Below are positions 1 through 7,333 of a stretch of 48,484 bases of DNA, one piece after another (positions within the stretch are counted from its first letter, which is position 1; the number at the start of each line of letters is the position of its first letter). The stretch is taken from positions 1-48,484 of the IMG/VR virus record IMGVR_UViG_3300018080_000252; one strand, 5' to 3'. A program made the position numbers and the translations under genes. Under the pieces are notes generated by a model that did no database searches, had not been told where the DNA came from, and saw only the letters and a program-made list of their open reading frames with translations. This DNA comes from a virus.

Positions 1-141
1 CCGCTGGTAGGCGATGGGGCAAATTTCGGAGCCAGTCCTCATCTTCGCGCTCTTGACTGCCCGGCAATAATCATCTACTTCGGAGAACTGCGGGCACTCC
101 CGCGAGCACGTCCCGTCAGCGTTGGGACTAATCTGTTCCAT
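1..141 (-). CDS. Small cysteine-rich protein, 5' part; continues across the window ends
   Basis: An open frame of 47 codons starts at the ATG at 141..139 and is still open at base 1. Its start overlaps the TGA of the gene to the right (TGATG). Read on from base 48484, the frame adds Glu-Gly-Arg-Gly-Arg and stops, for a 52-residue product. Cysteines lie near residues 12, 16, 26 and 41, with a C-x3-C pair at the first two, which could bind a metal. No family is recognised. It belongs to the leftward early operon of small proteins. Confidence 0.7.
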   Translation of the reverse strand, partial: MEQISPNADGTCSRECPQFSEVDDYCRAVKSAKMRTGSEICPIAYQR

Positions 142-449
142 CACTCACCCCACTTGGGCGGTCGTCCCCGCCGCTCACCCTCCTCGATCGGCGTCGCCGC
201 ATCCGCGGCCAGGTCCAGATAGTGCGCCGCGGCCCGGGCCTGCCGCGCATCCATCCACACCGAGACGTCGTCGATCATCAGCTCGATCCATGGCCCCTCG
301 GTGCTCACGTAGAGCTCATGGTCCACACCGTTCGGATCCGCGAACACCATGCCGATGCTCACGTCACCGAACGGGAAGTGGCCCACCTGCGGGATCGCCA
401 GGCCGGCGCCCAGCAGCAGACACCCGAAGATCACGATTCCTCGTCGCAT
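141..449 (-). CDS. Small exported or membrane-anchored protein
   Basis: This 102-residue protein begins with a basic n-region (MRR) and about 18 hydrophobic residues rich in Leu, Gly and Ile, so it looks like a signal peptide or a single N-terminal membrane anchor. The rest is soluble and acidic, with a short basic tail. A GAGGTG Shine-Dalgarno lies just before the ATG, inside the end of the upstream gene, which overlaps by about 19 bases. No family is recognised. It is one of several small envelope proteins in the leftward early operon. Confidence 0.65.
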   Translation of the reverse strand: MRRGIVIFGCLLLGAGLAIPQVGHFPFGDVSIGMVFADPNGVDHELYVSTEGPWIELMIDDVSVWMDARQARAAAHYLDLAADAATPIEEGERRGRPPKWGE

Positions 450-640
450 GTCACACCTCGATTCCCAGCCCGGAGCACGCCGCGCTCGATTTGCCGGCGC
501 CTCCGGGCCATCTCCTTGGCCCCTTGGTGGGGCATGTACTTCGATACCCGTCGCACCCAGCCGGGCGCCATCAGCATCCAGAGCAGAAGCTCGGATCCTC
601 GTTGGATCAGAGGCGCGGGCTCTCGCCGGACGTCGTCCAT
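431..640 (-). CDS. Small basic hypothetical protein
   Basis: A 69-residue protein. The start at 640 is chosen because an AAAGGAGGTG ribosome site lies directly upstream and the ATG overlaps the previous TGA (TGATG). Residues 17-31 form a short hydrophobic stretch (LLLWMLMAPGWVRRV), followed by an Arg/Lys-rich segment that includes RRRRQ. This could be a membrane-associated peptide. No family is recognised. It is translationally coupled to both neighbours. Confidence 0.6.
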   Translation of the reverse strand: MDDVRREPAPLIQRGSELLLWMLMAPGWVRRVSKYMPHQGAKEMARRRRQIERGVLRAGNRGVTCDEES

Positions 641-852
641 CACACCTCCTTTAGGCGCACAGCTAAGGACAGGACTTGACCGGCTTCGATCTTGATGCCC
701 GTTGCTTTTTTCCATGCGGGATACGGCATAACTGCCGCCTCGATACCGAGCGCCTCGTTCGGTGATCTTGGTTTGCTGGGAGTTAGGCACACGTACCGCT
801 GCGATTCCGGGAGGTACTCATCGACTGACAACATCACCAGGTAGAGAGCCAC
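640..852 (-). CDS. Small hypothetical protein, GTG start
   Basis: A 70-residue product. The GTG at 852..850 is preferred because GGGGAGG sits 6 bases upstream; an in-frame ATG further up has no ribosome site, and the nearer ATG is in another frame and soon stops. The N-terminus is hydrophobic (VALYLVMLSV) and the rest is soluble. No family is recognised. It ends on the shared TGATG with the next gene. Confidence 0.55.
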   Translation of the reverse strand: MALYLVMLSVDEYLPESQRYVCLTPSKPRSPNEALGIEAAVMPYPAWKKATGIKIEAGQVLSLAVRLKEV

Positions 853-853
853 A

Positions 854-1075
854 TCACACCTCCCCATCCGGCTCATACATCGGATCCTGGATGTCCTTGC
901 TCCAACCCTGATGCACGTTGCTCACGCCCTGAATCCACGGCGGCAGCGGCACGGAGGGCATCAGCGCCCCACAGCTCTGGCACACGGGACACGGCGGCGG
1001 CTCGTGGCGCCGGGCCACCGAACGCAGCAGGCTCCAGCGGTGGCCGCGTTCGCATTCGTACTCGTAGATCGGCAT
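854..1075 (-). CDS. FmdB-like zinc-ribbon protein
   Basis: A 73-residue protein opening with MPIYEYEC, the hallmark start of FmdB-type putative regulatory zinc ribbons, followed by GH and later CPVCQSC. The cysteines at about residues 8, 29, 32 and 35 can form one zinc knuckle. FmdB-type proteins are short and their exact role is poorly known; in phages they are usually early accessory proteins. A GGAGGTGACG ribosome site precedes the ATG. The longer upstream reading lacks coding character. Confidence 0.75.
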   Translation of the reverse strand: MPIYEYECERGHRWSLLRSVARRHEPPPCPVCQSCGALMPSVPLPPWIQGVSNVHQGWSKDIQDPMYEPDGEV

Positions 1076-1139
1076 CGTCACCTCCGAAAAGGCCCCCGGC
1101 CCGGAAACCCGGGCCAGGGGAACAGACAGGAGTGAGCCA

Positions 1140-1277
1140 TCACTCCGAGGCTCCTGTGAAGTGACCGCTGGAGCGGTCGGGGTACTCGTCGCCCGGGTCG
1201 TCCTCGTCCAGCTCGATCCGGGGCACGCCGAACGTGACCGCGGGCTCGGACTCAGGCTCAGGCTTCGGCGTCGGCTA
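1140..1277 (-). other. In-frame coding-like extension after an amber codon
   Basis: Immediately after the TAG that ends the 128-residue gene, the same frame stays open for 44 codons and ends at a TGA at 1142..1140. The encoded stretch is rich in Pro, Glu and Asp, continuing the character of the acidic DEDEDED tail. Nearly every codon ends in G or C, as in real genes here. No start codon with a ribosome site lies in the segment. It could be a readthrough extension, the remnant of a longer gene cut by a nonsense change, or chance. Confidence 0.45.
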
Positions 1278-1661
1278 ATCCTCATCCTCGTCCTCGTCCA
1301 GGACGAGGCTGCTCTGTCGGTCCTCCGGCGTCATCTCGCGCTCTTCGAGGATCTCGCCGGTCTCCCCATCGAACACCGTCACCCACGAGTTGCCGTAGTC
1401 GTAGGTGACGTCCACGTCGATGTCGCCCTTCTCGCCGTGGACCATCAGCTCGTTGAGTTTGATGATGTAGCCCTCGATGCCGTCGAGGGTCTCCTTCGCC
1501 GCCTTGAGCTCCTCCTTGGCGCTCTCGACCCTGAGGATCGTCACCGACCGATCGGTGAGCGCCGACTTCACGTTCTGGAGGGTCTCCTTCATCCGCTCTT
1601 CGCTCAGGGGCCGGCGCCCCGTCCTCTTCTCATGCACGGTCTCGATGCTGGTGCTAGCCAC
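1275..1661 (-). CDS. Coiled-coil hypothetical protein with acidic tail
   Basis: A 128-residue soluble protein. The start is a GTG at 1661..1659 with GGAGGTGGACC upstream, overlapping the end of the previous gene by 8 bases. Residues about 20-75 are Lys/Glu/Leu-rich and likely helical. Residues about 80-105 look like beta strands (VDVTYDYGNSWVTVFDGETGEI). The tail is DEDEDED. No family is recognised. The stop is TAG and the frame remains coding-like beyond it, which is described separately. Confidence 0.65.
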   Translation of the reverse strand: MASTSIETVHEKRTGRRPLSEERMKETLQNVKSALTDRSVTILRVESAKEELKAAKETLDGIEGYIIKLNELMVHGEKGDIDVDVTYDYGNSWVTVFDGETGEILEEREMTPEDRQSSLVLDEDEDED

Positions 1662-1992
1662 GGTCCACCTCCGTCACCTCTGGAGGAGGTGCGGGCGGTG
1701 GATAGACCGCTGCTTGCTGCATCATTCCGAGCGCCGCCCCCTCGACGGGACGACCCAGCTCGAACGGCCCATCGTTCAAGGCCACTGCCTTCTCCAGCTC
1801 CCGGGGATGGCTCAGATACTCCTCGAGCAGCTCGAGCAGCACACCCGAGGTCGGAATCACGAATCTCCTGCACCCGACGACCACGAGGTAGCCGTTGTCG
1901 ACGGGATAGATCAGGATGTTGTGCAGGGGCCTCGAGGCAGCCGCATGGGCCACGAGGTAGGTTTTCACCAACTCAGACACTTCATAGCTCAC
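1654..1992 (-). CDS. Hypothetical protein
   Basis: A 112-residue protein. The GTG at 1992..1990 overlaps the previous TGA (GTGA), with GAAGGAG about 8 bases before it. The first half mixes helix and strand (YEVSELVKTYLVAHAA, then YPVDNGYLVVVGCRRFVIP). The end is Pro-rich (PPPAPPPEV). No family is recognised. It sits between the candidate replication protein and the acidic coiled-coil protein in the early operon. Confidence 0.6.
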   Translation of the reverse strand: MSYEVSELVKTYLVAHAAASRPLHNILIYPVDNGYLVVVGCRRFVIPTSGVLLELLEEYLSHPRELEKAVALNDGPFELGRPVEGAALGMMQQAAVYPPPAPPPEVTEVDRG

Positions 1993-2333
1993 GTTCTGTT
2001 CTCCTTCCGGTAGGGGATCCACTTTGTGGACCAGTCATCGTTAGGCTCGAACGCCTCATCCGACACCTTGCCGCCGAGCCGCCGCATTGCGAGCAGACCC
2101 GCGTCGTGCTCGGAGAGTCCGTCGAGCTGGTAGGTCTCGGTGAGGGCCTCGAATCGCTCGCGTCGGGCGACGCTCTGGCCCCTCAACCACCACTGCAAAT
2201 CCAGTGTCCAATCTTTGGACACGGAAACCCCTTGTTTCAGGGGGGGTGAAACACGTGTTTCACGGTCTTGTTTCATCTCCTTTCCTGCCGTGAAACGCAT
2301 GACACATTGACGCGCAAGGGACTTAGAGTCCAT
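1989..2333 (-). CDS. Hypothetical protein beside the TGTTTCA repeat cluster
   Basis: A 114-residue protein. The ATG at 2333 is chosen for its AAGGGGG site; an in-frame ATG at 2372 has only weak pairing and would translate the repeats themselves. Residues about 20-38 are encoded by repeat copies at 2230-2296. The C-terminal half is Arg-, Trp- and Asp-rich and predicted helical. The position next to the primase-helicase gene and to an iteron-like cluster makes a replication role possible, but no initiator motif is seen. Confidence 0.55.
   Translation of the reverse strand: MDSKSLARQCVMRFTAGKEMKQDRETRVSPPLKQGVSVSKDWTLDLQWWLRGQSVARRERFEALTETYQLDGLSEHDAGLLAMRRLGGKVSDEAFEPNDDWSTKWIPYRKENRT
2246..2263. 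repeat. Perfect 18-bp palindrome GTGAAACACGTGTTTCAC
   Basis: Two repeat half-sites meet head to head to form a perfect 18-base palindrome centred on ACGT. Such symmetry fits a dimeric DNA-binding protein. It lies inside the coding sequence of the 114-residue gene and is part of the larger repeat cluster. Confidence 0.7.
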
Positions 2334-2386
2334 GAGACCCCCTTGTTTCACGATTTGTTTCACCTGTTTCATGCTCAGGGTGTTGT

Positions 2387-2429
2387 TGTTTCACTGTGTC
2401 AGTCTCTTTAGGACTGACACGGTGAAACA
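2387..2429. repeat. Long inverted repeat downstream of the primase-helicase gene
   Basis: Arms 2387..2404 and 2412..2429 pair over 18 bases with one mismatch around a 7-base loop (TCTTTAG). The outer 8 bases of each arm are a copy of the repeat TGTTTCAC. There is no T-run on either side, so it does not look like a simple terminator. It may be a structured origin element or a binding site. Confidence 0.65.
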
Positions 2430-2444
2430 CGGGAAATGGAAACA

Positions 2445-4166
2445 TCAGAGCCATCCCTTCTCCTCGGCCTTTTTGACGGCTCTCCAGGCGGTGGAGCGGG
2501 AGATCCCGAGCTCCTTCATCGCCTCGTTCTTGGTGAGCCCTTCCTGCATCAGGCGGGCCATCTGCTTCGCGGTGGAGGTGTCGAGGTCGAGGATCGACCA
2601 GTGCATGGAGCCGTCCGTGTAGGTCTCGAGCTTGGCCTCGAACTCGGTGAGCTGGCTCGCGTCCTCGCGCACCTTCTCGAAGCGCACCTCGAAGCGGGCG
2701 CCATCGGTGTTCCGGTAGTCGTTCGGGCGCACCAGGTGGATGACGGTGTCGAGCACATCCTCCCGACGCGAGGTGCCGCGCTGGACGCCCGTCTTCGCCG
2801 AGTGGTGGACCAGCAGCACGGCGCGGCCATCCGAGCGCAGCATGAGCAGTAGCTCCTGCATCTCGTCCCACGCCGCGGCGTCGTTCTCCTCGCCGCCGTA
2901 CAGGCAGCTCAGGTTGTCGAGGAAGATGACCTCGGGCTTGTACAGGTTGATGATGTCGCGGAAGCGGGCGCGGGCCGCGGGCGTCTTGAGTGAGGGCCGG
3001 AACTTCGGTTGTAGGTCGGGGGTGAGAACCTGGAACCAGCCGTGCTCGCAGCCCTGCGATTTGTTCGCGGCAATCTGAGCGAACCGTTTCTGGAGCATCG
3101 CGCCGGGCAGCTCGCCGTCCACGTACAGCACGCGCTGTTGCTTCGCGACCTTCCAGGCGACGCACTCCGACAAGGTGGCGATGCCGATCGCCACATCGCC
3201 GGTGAACCACGTCTTGCCGGCGCCGCGCCAGGCGTGGATCATCACGAGGTCTTGGCACCGGAGCCAGGGCTCGACGATCAGCTCTTTCTCGGGAAGCTCC
3301 ATCTGGAGGAAATCGAGCAGGTCCACGACCACCAGCTCGGGCTCATGGGAGAGCTGCTCGAGCTGCTCAGCGGTGCCGCCGGCCTGCACCCAATCGGAGA
3401 CGTCGCCCTTCGGGGGGAGGTCCGGCAGGTCCACCACCCGCACCTGCTTGGCGACGCCCTCCAGCGCCTCGAGCACGATGTTGGCGTGCTTGCGGCCCGG
3501 CTCGTCGTTGTCCGGCAGGATCGCCACCTCGGCGCCGCGCAGCGTCTCGGTGTATTGCGGGAGCCAGTTGGCGGGCTTGTCGCACGCCCCGCCACAGCAG
3601 CAGGTGGCCGTCAGGCCCAGCCGGCGCAGCGTCTCGACGTCCTTCTCGCCCTCGACCACGTACACCGTGCGGTGCTCGGCGATCGCCTTGCGGAGGTCTG
3701 GCAGGCGGTACAGGACGCGGGTGACGCCCCTCAGCGACCAGACCCAGCCTCCCGACTCGTCCTTGGTCCTCTGCCGGAACGTCTTGCCGCCGTTCATGCG
3801 GTAGCGAAGCACCTGGAAGAGCAGCCGGCCCTTCTCGTCGGTGTAGTCGTAGGTCTCCTCGGGCTCGAGCTCCTCGCGATCGGGGCACCGCCGGAGGCCG
3901 ATTACCTGGCCCTGGTAGACCGCCGTGCGCTCGAAGCCGTCAGCCTCCTCGAGCCCGAGGGCGTGCATGATGTCGGGGTAGGAGCAGTTGCGGGAGTGGC
4001 AGGCGAGGAGCACCCGCCCGTCATCGCCCCGCGACACGGTGAGCGAGTCGTAGTCCTTCCCACCGTGCGCGGGGCACTTTGCCTGATGATGGTCGCCCTT
4101 GGCCTTCGGACGGCAACCGTGGGCCTCGAGCGCCTCCAGGACGCGATCGACGGGGTTGCCCGTCAT
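2445..4166 (-). CDS. Primase-helicase (zinc finger, Toprim, RepA-like ATPase, HTH)
   Basis: A 573-residue replication protein. The ATG at 4166 overlaps the previous TGA (ATGA); the longer upstream reading is the previous gene in another frame. Domains in order: zinc-binding region at about 30-65 (CPAHGG then CHSRNC); Toprim at about 165-225 with VVEGEKD and ILPDNDEPGR, the acidic residues that hold metal for primer synthesis; P-loop ATPase with Walker A GAGKT near 315 and Walker B VIFLDN near 415; C-terminal helix-turn-helix at about 540-570 (MKELGISRSTAWRAV). It should prime and unwind phage DNA for a host polymerase, since no phage polymerase is present. The C-terminal HTH could recognise the adjacent repeat cluster; that is inference. 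Confidence 0.88.
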   Translation of the reverse strand: MTGNPVDRVLEALEAHGCRPKAKGDHHQAKCPAHGGKDYDSLTVSRGDDGRVLLACHSRNCSYPDIMHALGLEEADGFERTAVYQGQVIGLRRCPDREELEPEETYDYTDEKGRLLFQVLRYRMNGGKTFRQRTKDESGGWVWSLRGVTRVLYRLPDLRKAIAEHRTVYVVEGEKDVETLRRLGLTATCCCGGACDKPANWLPQYTETLRGAEVAILPDNDEPGRKHANIVLEALEGVAKQVRVVDLPDLPPKGDVSDWVQAGGTAEQLEQLSHEPELVVVDLLDFLQMELPEKELIVEPWLRCQDLVMIHAWRGAGKTWFTGDVAIGIATLSECVAWKVAKQQRVLYVDGELPGAMLQKRFAQIAANKSQGCEHGWFQVLTPDLQPKFRPSLKTPAARARFRDIINLYKPEVIFLDNLSCLYGGEENDAAAWDEMQELLLMLRSDGRAVLLVHHSAKTGVQRGTSRREDVLDTVIHLVRPNDYRNTDGARFEVRFEKVREDASQLTEFEAKLETYTDGSMHWSILDLDTSTAKQMARLMQEGLTKNEAMKELGISRSTAWRAVKKAEEKGWL

Positions 4167-4720
4167 CGCGCCCGCCGTCTCCAATCCACGTCGGCCCTGT
4201 AGACCGCCGCCAGCGAGGGATCCCACCGCACGGCCTTGTGCGCCGTCCACGCCGCCCGGTAGAGCTGCTCGTGCGACATCTTCGGGCGCCAGTACCCGAG
4301 CGGTGAGGCGCCCCGGTGCTCCACGATGCCGCTCACGCCGCCGTCGTCATCGGCGGGCACCCAGCCCATCGCTACGCAGAGGTCGTCGTCACCGCCGGCC
4401 TGGAGGGCCTCGACGTGCGTCATCGGCTGGCCCCACAGGATCACGACCTCGCGGCCCGTGCCCTCGCACAGCTCGCGGCAGAGCTCCAGCTCGCGCTCGG
4501 TAGGGGTTGTGGCCTTGATCTCGGTCCATACGCCGGTGTGACCGGCCACGTCCACGAGCAGGAAGTCGGGCAGGTAGTTGCCGGAGGGCAGCTCGTAGGC
4601 GTCCAGCTCGTACTCGAAGCGCAGGCCCAGCTCGTCGAAGAACGCGGCCCAGCACGCCTCGAGCTTGGAGCGGTAGAGCTGGCCCTTGTACCACGTCTCG
4701 ATGGGCTTGGCGAGCTTCAT
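4163..4720 (-). CDS. PD-(D/E)XK endonuclease
   Basis: A 185-residue protein with the layout of small phage PD-(D/E)XK nucleases: a Glu in YRSKLEACWAAFFDELG (residues about 15-32), LPDFLL near 50 and WTEIKA near 65, giving E, D and ExK for metal-dependent DNA cleavage. The first half resembles TnsA-type and related nucleases; the second half is unknown and Trp-rich. It is coupled to both neighbours by ATGA overlaps, between the Cas4-like nuclease and the primase-helicase, so a role in DNA processing is likely. Confidence 0.75.
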   Translation of the reverse strand: MKLAKPIETWYKGQLYRSKLEACWAAFFDELGLRFEYELDAYELPSGNYLPDFLLVDVAGHTGVWTEIKATTPTERELELCRELCEGTGREVVILWGQPMTHVEALQAGGDDDLCVAMGWVPADDDGGVSGIVEHRGASPLGYWRPKMSHEQLYRAAWTAHKAVRWDPSLAAVYRADVDWRRRAR

Positions 4721-5622
4721 GCGGTCCGCTCCTCGCGGTCCATGAAGAGGGCCTCGTCATCGAGGGAGGCGCGCCCGGCGCAAACGTCCAGATAGGGGCA
4801 AATGCCGTAGAAGGAGCGACAGGCGTTGTCGTGCTTCTCGAAGGCGTCGTGCTTCTCCGACCACAGGATCTTCCGCGTGGTCTGCCAGAGATCAATGTGG
4901 GCGTCCCGGATGTCGTCGGCGTCCCGCCACAGGGGACGCCACTGGAACCACTCCTCGGGCGCCGCGGCGATGATCCCGGAGACCCGCTCGCGGTAGTTGG
5001 CGATGGCGTCCAGCTCGTTGTCGGTGCCCTTGGAATCGGCCTGTGAGACCCGGTGCATCGGCTTGCGGAGCACGTCGTAGACGATGCCGTCGGCCCCGAA
5101 GGCCAGCTTGTAGAGAGCGGTCTGCGCGTCGATGGCGATTCGCGACCAGAACGGCCCGAAGCCGATGATCTCCTCCGAGGTCGTCTTGCACTCACGGACC
5201 ACCGTCTTGCCCGACCGCTTGTCCAGGAGCACGGAATCGGCGTACCCCCGCCACAGCACGGCCTCCCCGAGCTGCATCACCGAGTCGCTCCGTTCATCGC
5301 CGAAGGGGTCCGGCAGCGCCAGCTCGAAGCGCTTCTCGGTGGCGATCACCTCGTACTCATCGCGGGGTGGGTTGTAGTGCTCGAGCATGGCCGAGACCTT
5401 GGCGGCTTCGACCGGCGTGATGATGTCGGCGTTGGTGAGCAGGAAGCCGCGAGCGGCCTCGGGACCGTCCTCCCACCAGTGCTCGAGGGCCTGGTGGACC
5501 GCTTTGCCGAGCCGGAGCACATCCGCATCGGTGGTCGGCACCCTCCCCATGCGGTAGCGGTAGTGGTACTTCCGCGGGCACTCGCGGAAGGTCGATGTGC
5601 TGCTATATGAGATCCGAAGCAT
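4717..5622 (-). CDS. RecB/Cas4-type exonuclease with Fe-S cysteines
   Basis: A 301-residue protein. The start MLRIS at 5622 has GGAGAGAGAG directly upstream; an earlier ATG does not. It shows the PD-(D/E)XK RecB-family order: GYADSV, then RECKTT (E-x-K), then the QTALY motif. One N-terminal cysteine (FRECPRKY) and three C-terminal cysteines spaced C-x6-C-x5-C match the iron-sulfur clasp of AddB and Cas4. It probably resects DNA ends for recombination with the ATPase and SSB-like protein. A terminator lies just upstream, so expression may depend on readthrough or antitermination. Confidence 0.82.
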   Translation of the reverse strand: MLRISYSSTSTFRECPRKYHYRYRMGRVPTTDADVLRLGKAVHQALEHWWEDGPEAARGFLLTNADIITPVEAAKVSAMLEHYNPPRDEYEVIATEKRFELALPDPFGDERSDSVMQLGEAVLWRGYADSVLLDKRSGKTVVRECKTTSEEIIGFGPFWSRIAIDAQTALYKLAFGADGIVYDVLRKPMHRVSQADSKGTDNELDAIANYRERVSGIIAAAPEEWFQWRPLWRDADDIRDAHIDLWQTTRKILWSEKHDAFEKHDNACRSFYGICPYLDVCAGRASLDDEALFMDREERTA

Positions 5623-5637
5623 CTCTCTCTCCAATCG

Positions 5638-5666
5638 AAAAAGGGGGAGGGGGCGAACCCCCTCCC
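5638..5666 (-). terminator. Intrinsic terminator with UUCG loop
   Basis: On the minus strand a 9-base GC stem (5645..5653 with 5658..5666) encloses a TTCG loop and is followed by CC and five T. It sits 12 bases after the SSB-like gene and before the Cas4-type nuclease, inside the leftward early operon, so it would limit downstream expression unless transcription is modified. Confidence 0.85.
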
Positions 5667-5678
5667 TGGGTCATCGGA

Positions 5679-6116
5679 TCAGAACGGGACGTCCTCCTGC
5701 GCGGCGCGATCCTTCATCGTCTTGCGCCACAGCGCGTCGAACTGCTTGACGTTGGCAGCGGCCTTCTCGTTGTGGCTCGGGCCGGCGGTGGCGAAATTCT
5801 CGTTCACCCACCCGACCTTCGGCACGACGCGGCCATCCACGTCCTCGTGATCGACGGTGATCTGGCACAGGTTGCCGACGAGCACCTGGCCGTCCTTCAG
5901 CTCGAGGAGGGAGTCCCCGGTGAAGCCGGCGTTGGCGATCTTCTCGAGGGTGTGCTCGACCGCGCCGTCGGTCATGTAGAAGCGGCCCGTGATGGTGCCG
6001 ACCTCGGTCTGGAACTTGATCCAGAGGAAGAGCGTGCCCTTCCTGCTGGACTCGTCGAAACCGTGGTCGATGATCTTCGTGTTGTCGAACGTGCCGATGG
6101 GGTGCATCTCAGGCAT
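5679..6116 (-). CDS. SSB-like single-strand DNA-binding protein
   Basis: A 145-residue protein that ends in QEDVPF, close to the DDIPF tip by which bacterial SSBs dock partner proteins. The body (residues about 5-105) alternates short strands and could be an OB fold (FLWIKFQTEVGTITGRFYM, GQVLVGNLCQITVDHE). It overlaps the end of the ATPase gene by 8 bases and has GGAGGAAGTCC upstream. Pairing of an SSB with a Sak4-type ATPase is common in phages for strand annealing. A recombination mediator of the DUF669 type is the alternative. Confidence 0.68.
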   Translation of the reverse strand: MPEMHPIGTFDNTKIIDHGFDESSRKGTLFLWIKFQTEVGTITGRFYMTDGAVEHTLEKIANAGFTGDSLLELKDGQVLVGNLCQITVDHEDVDGRVVPKVGWVNENFATAGPSHNEKAAANVKQFDALWRKTMKDRAAQEDVPF

Positions 6117-7053
6117 GGACTTCCTCCGGTGTGGCCTCGGCCTCCTTCTCGGCGAGGCGGTTGATGAGCGACTTGCACTTGTGGAGCGGAGCCTTGTCCA
6201 GCTCCTCGAGATCGACGCCGAGGAAGGCGACGGCCTTCTTCATCTCGTCCTTGGTCATGAGGGGCCACAGCTCGCGCAGGCGCCCGGTGATCTCGCCGGT
6301 GCGCTTGCCGAGGTGGTCCTCGATCGACTGCCAGGCGAAGGGGATGGTTTCGGGCAGCTCGTACCCGACGCGGCATCCCACGGAGTCGGCGATGGTGGCG
6401 CCGCACCGTAGGACGCGGGTGCCGTCGGTGACGGCCCGTCGCCGCCCCCCGTCCTCCAGGAACGTGGTGTCGTAGTCCACGCGGACGATCACGTCGGCCC
6501 ACTGAGCGACCCGCGCCCACACCCGCCGGTCCATCGCCGGCGCGAAGCGGTCGTAGTCCCCGTCGATCGGGTTGCGGACCTTCTGCGTGGATGAGTGAGC
6601 GATGAGGATCACCCACAGGCCGGCGTCGATGACCTGGTCGTACAGGGGCAGAATGCGCCGGATCTCCTCGGAGACCGCCCCCCAGCCCTGGTTTCCTCCC
6701 CAGGCCAGGAAGCCGTGGCGAGTGTCGTTCCACTTCCCGCCGAACTGCGTCGCGCAGACGTGCTCGGCGCAGAGCTCGACGATCCCGTTGAGCGTGTCGG
6801 TGACGAGAGAGCCGTAGCCGAGGCCCGGGGCCTCCTTCACGGCCTGCTCGAGGTGGCCGACGAACTCATCCCAAGTGGCGGGGATCGGAAGCCCGTCCAC
6901 ACCCAGCCGTCGCCGACCGTCATCGGTGCCGAGGTACAGTGGATTGGGGGCTTGGGCGACCGTCGAGGTTTTGCCGACCTTCTCGTCCCCGTACAGGACG
7001 AGGCGTGGCGGTGCCCATCCCCCACCTGATGCGATGATGTCCTTGAGTGACAT
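6109..7053 (-). CDS. Sak4/AAA_24-type recombination ATPase
   Basis: A 314-residue RecA-fold ATPase. The start MSLKDIIASGGG at 7053 has GAGAGGAGAGCACG upstream. Walker A is GDEKVGKTS (residues about 22-30); Walker B is probably the hydrophobic strand WVILIAHSS near 145. The C-terminal 80 residues contain two likely helical segments rich in Lys and Glu. Related phage ATPases promote single-strand annealing with an SSB, and here the SSB-like gene follows immediately. It lies in the recombination part of the early operon. Confidence 0.8.
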   Translation of the reverse strand: MSLKDIIASGGGWAPPRLVLYGDEKVGKTSTVAQAPNPLYLGTDDGRRRLGVDGLPIPATWDEFVGHLEQAVKEAPGLGYGSLVTDTLNGIVELCAEHVCATQFGGKWNDTRHGFLAWGGNQGWGAVSEEIRRILPLYDQVIDAGLWVILIAHSSTQKVRNPIDGDYDRFAPAMDRRVWARVAQWADVIVRVDYDTTFLEDGGRRRAVTDGTRVLRCGATIADSVGCRVGYELPETIPFAWQSIEDHLGKRTGEITGRLRELWPLMTKDEMKKAVAFLGVDLEELDKAPLHKCKSLINRLAEKEAEATPEEVHA

Positions 7054-7105
7054 CGTGCTCTCCTCTCGAGTGGAGCGTTGGTAATGCGCTTCGGGCCAAG
7101 AGTCG

Positions 7106-7333
7106 TCACCTCCCTTCGTACAGAGCCGGGTCACAGATGGGCGGCGGTGCAGCTCTGCGGGGGCCGCGGCTCACGACCTCACCCGCCGGCGTGGTGTACT
7201 CGACGCACTGGCCCCCCCATATCGCCATGAAGGGGCCGGTGGCGCGGACGACACCGCACCGCTCGCACCGCTCGACCGGGTGCGGGAGATCGTTCTTCTC
7301 CCAGCGGTGGTTGAGGCGCCGCCTACGCCCCAT
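7106..7333 (-). CDS. Small zinc-finger-like protein
   Basis: A 75-residue basic protein with CERCG near residue 23 and two later cysteines (about 43 and 67) that could complete a metal site. GGGAGGTATCCC precedes the ATG, which overlaps the previous gene by 11 bases. No family is recognised. It is one of a run of Cys-rich small proteins in this operon. Confidence 0.6.
   Translation of the reverse strand: MGRRRRLNHRWEKNDLPHPVERCERCGVVRATGPFMAIWGGQCVEYTTPAGEVVSRGPRRAAPPPICDPALYEGR

Larger units (their letters stand above)
2233..2429. repeat. Iteron-like cluster of TGTTTCA / TGAAACA
   Basis: Nine exact copies of TGTTTCA or its complement lie within 200 bases. Forward copies start at 2233, 2256, 2269, 2344, 2356, 2365 and 2387; reverse copies at 2247 and 2423. 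A partial TGAAAC is at 2291. Many copies extend to TTGTTTCAC. The cluster spans the start of one early gene and the end of the primase-helicase gene. Dense short repeats beside a replication gene are typical of phage and plasmid origins; operators are the alternative. Confidence 0.7.

Noticed and set aside
1275-1277. Genome-wide reassignment of the TAG codon
   Set aside because: TAG ends other well-supported genes, such as the terminase small subunit and the polyvalent protein, so a general code change is not supported.
2233-2429. CRISPR-like array
   Set aside because: The repeats are only 7-9 bases, occur in both orientations and have no regular spacer length.
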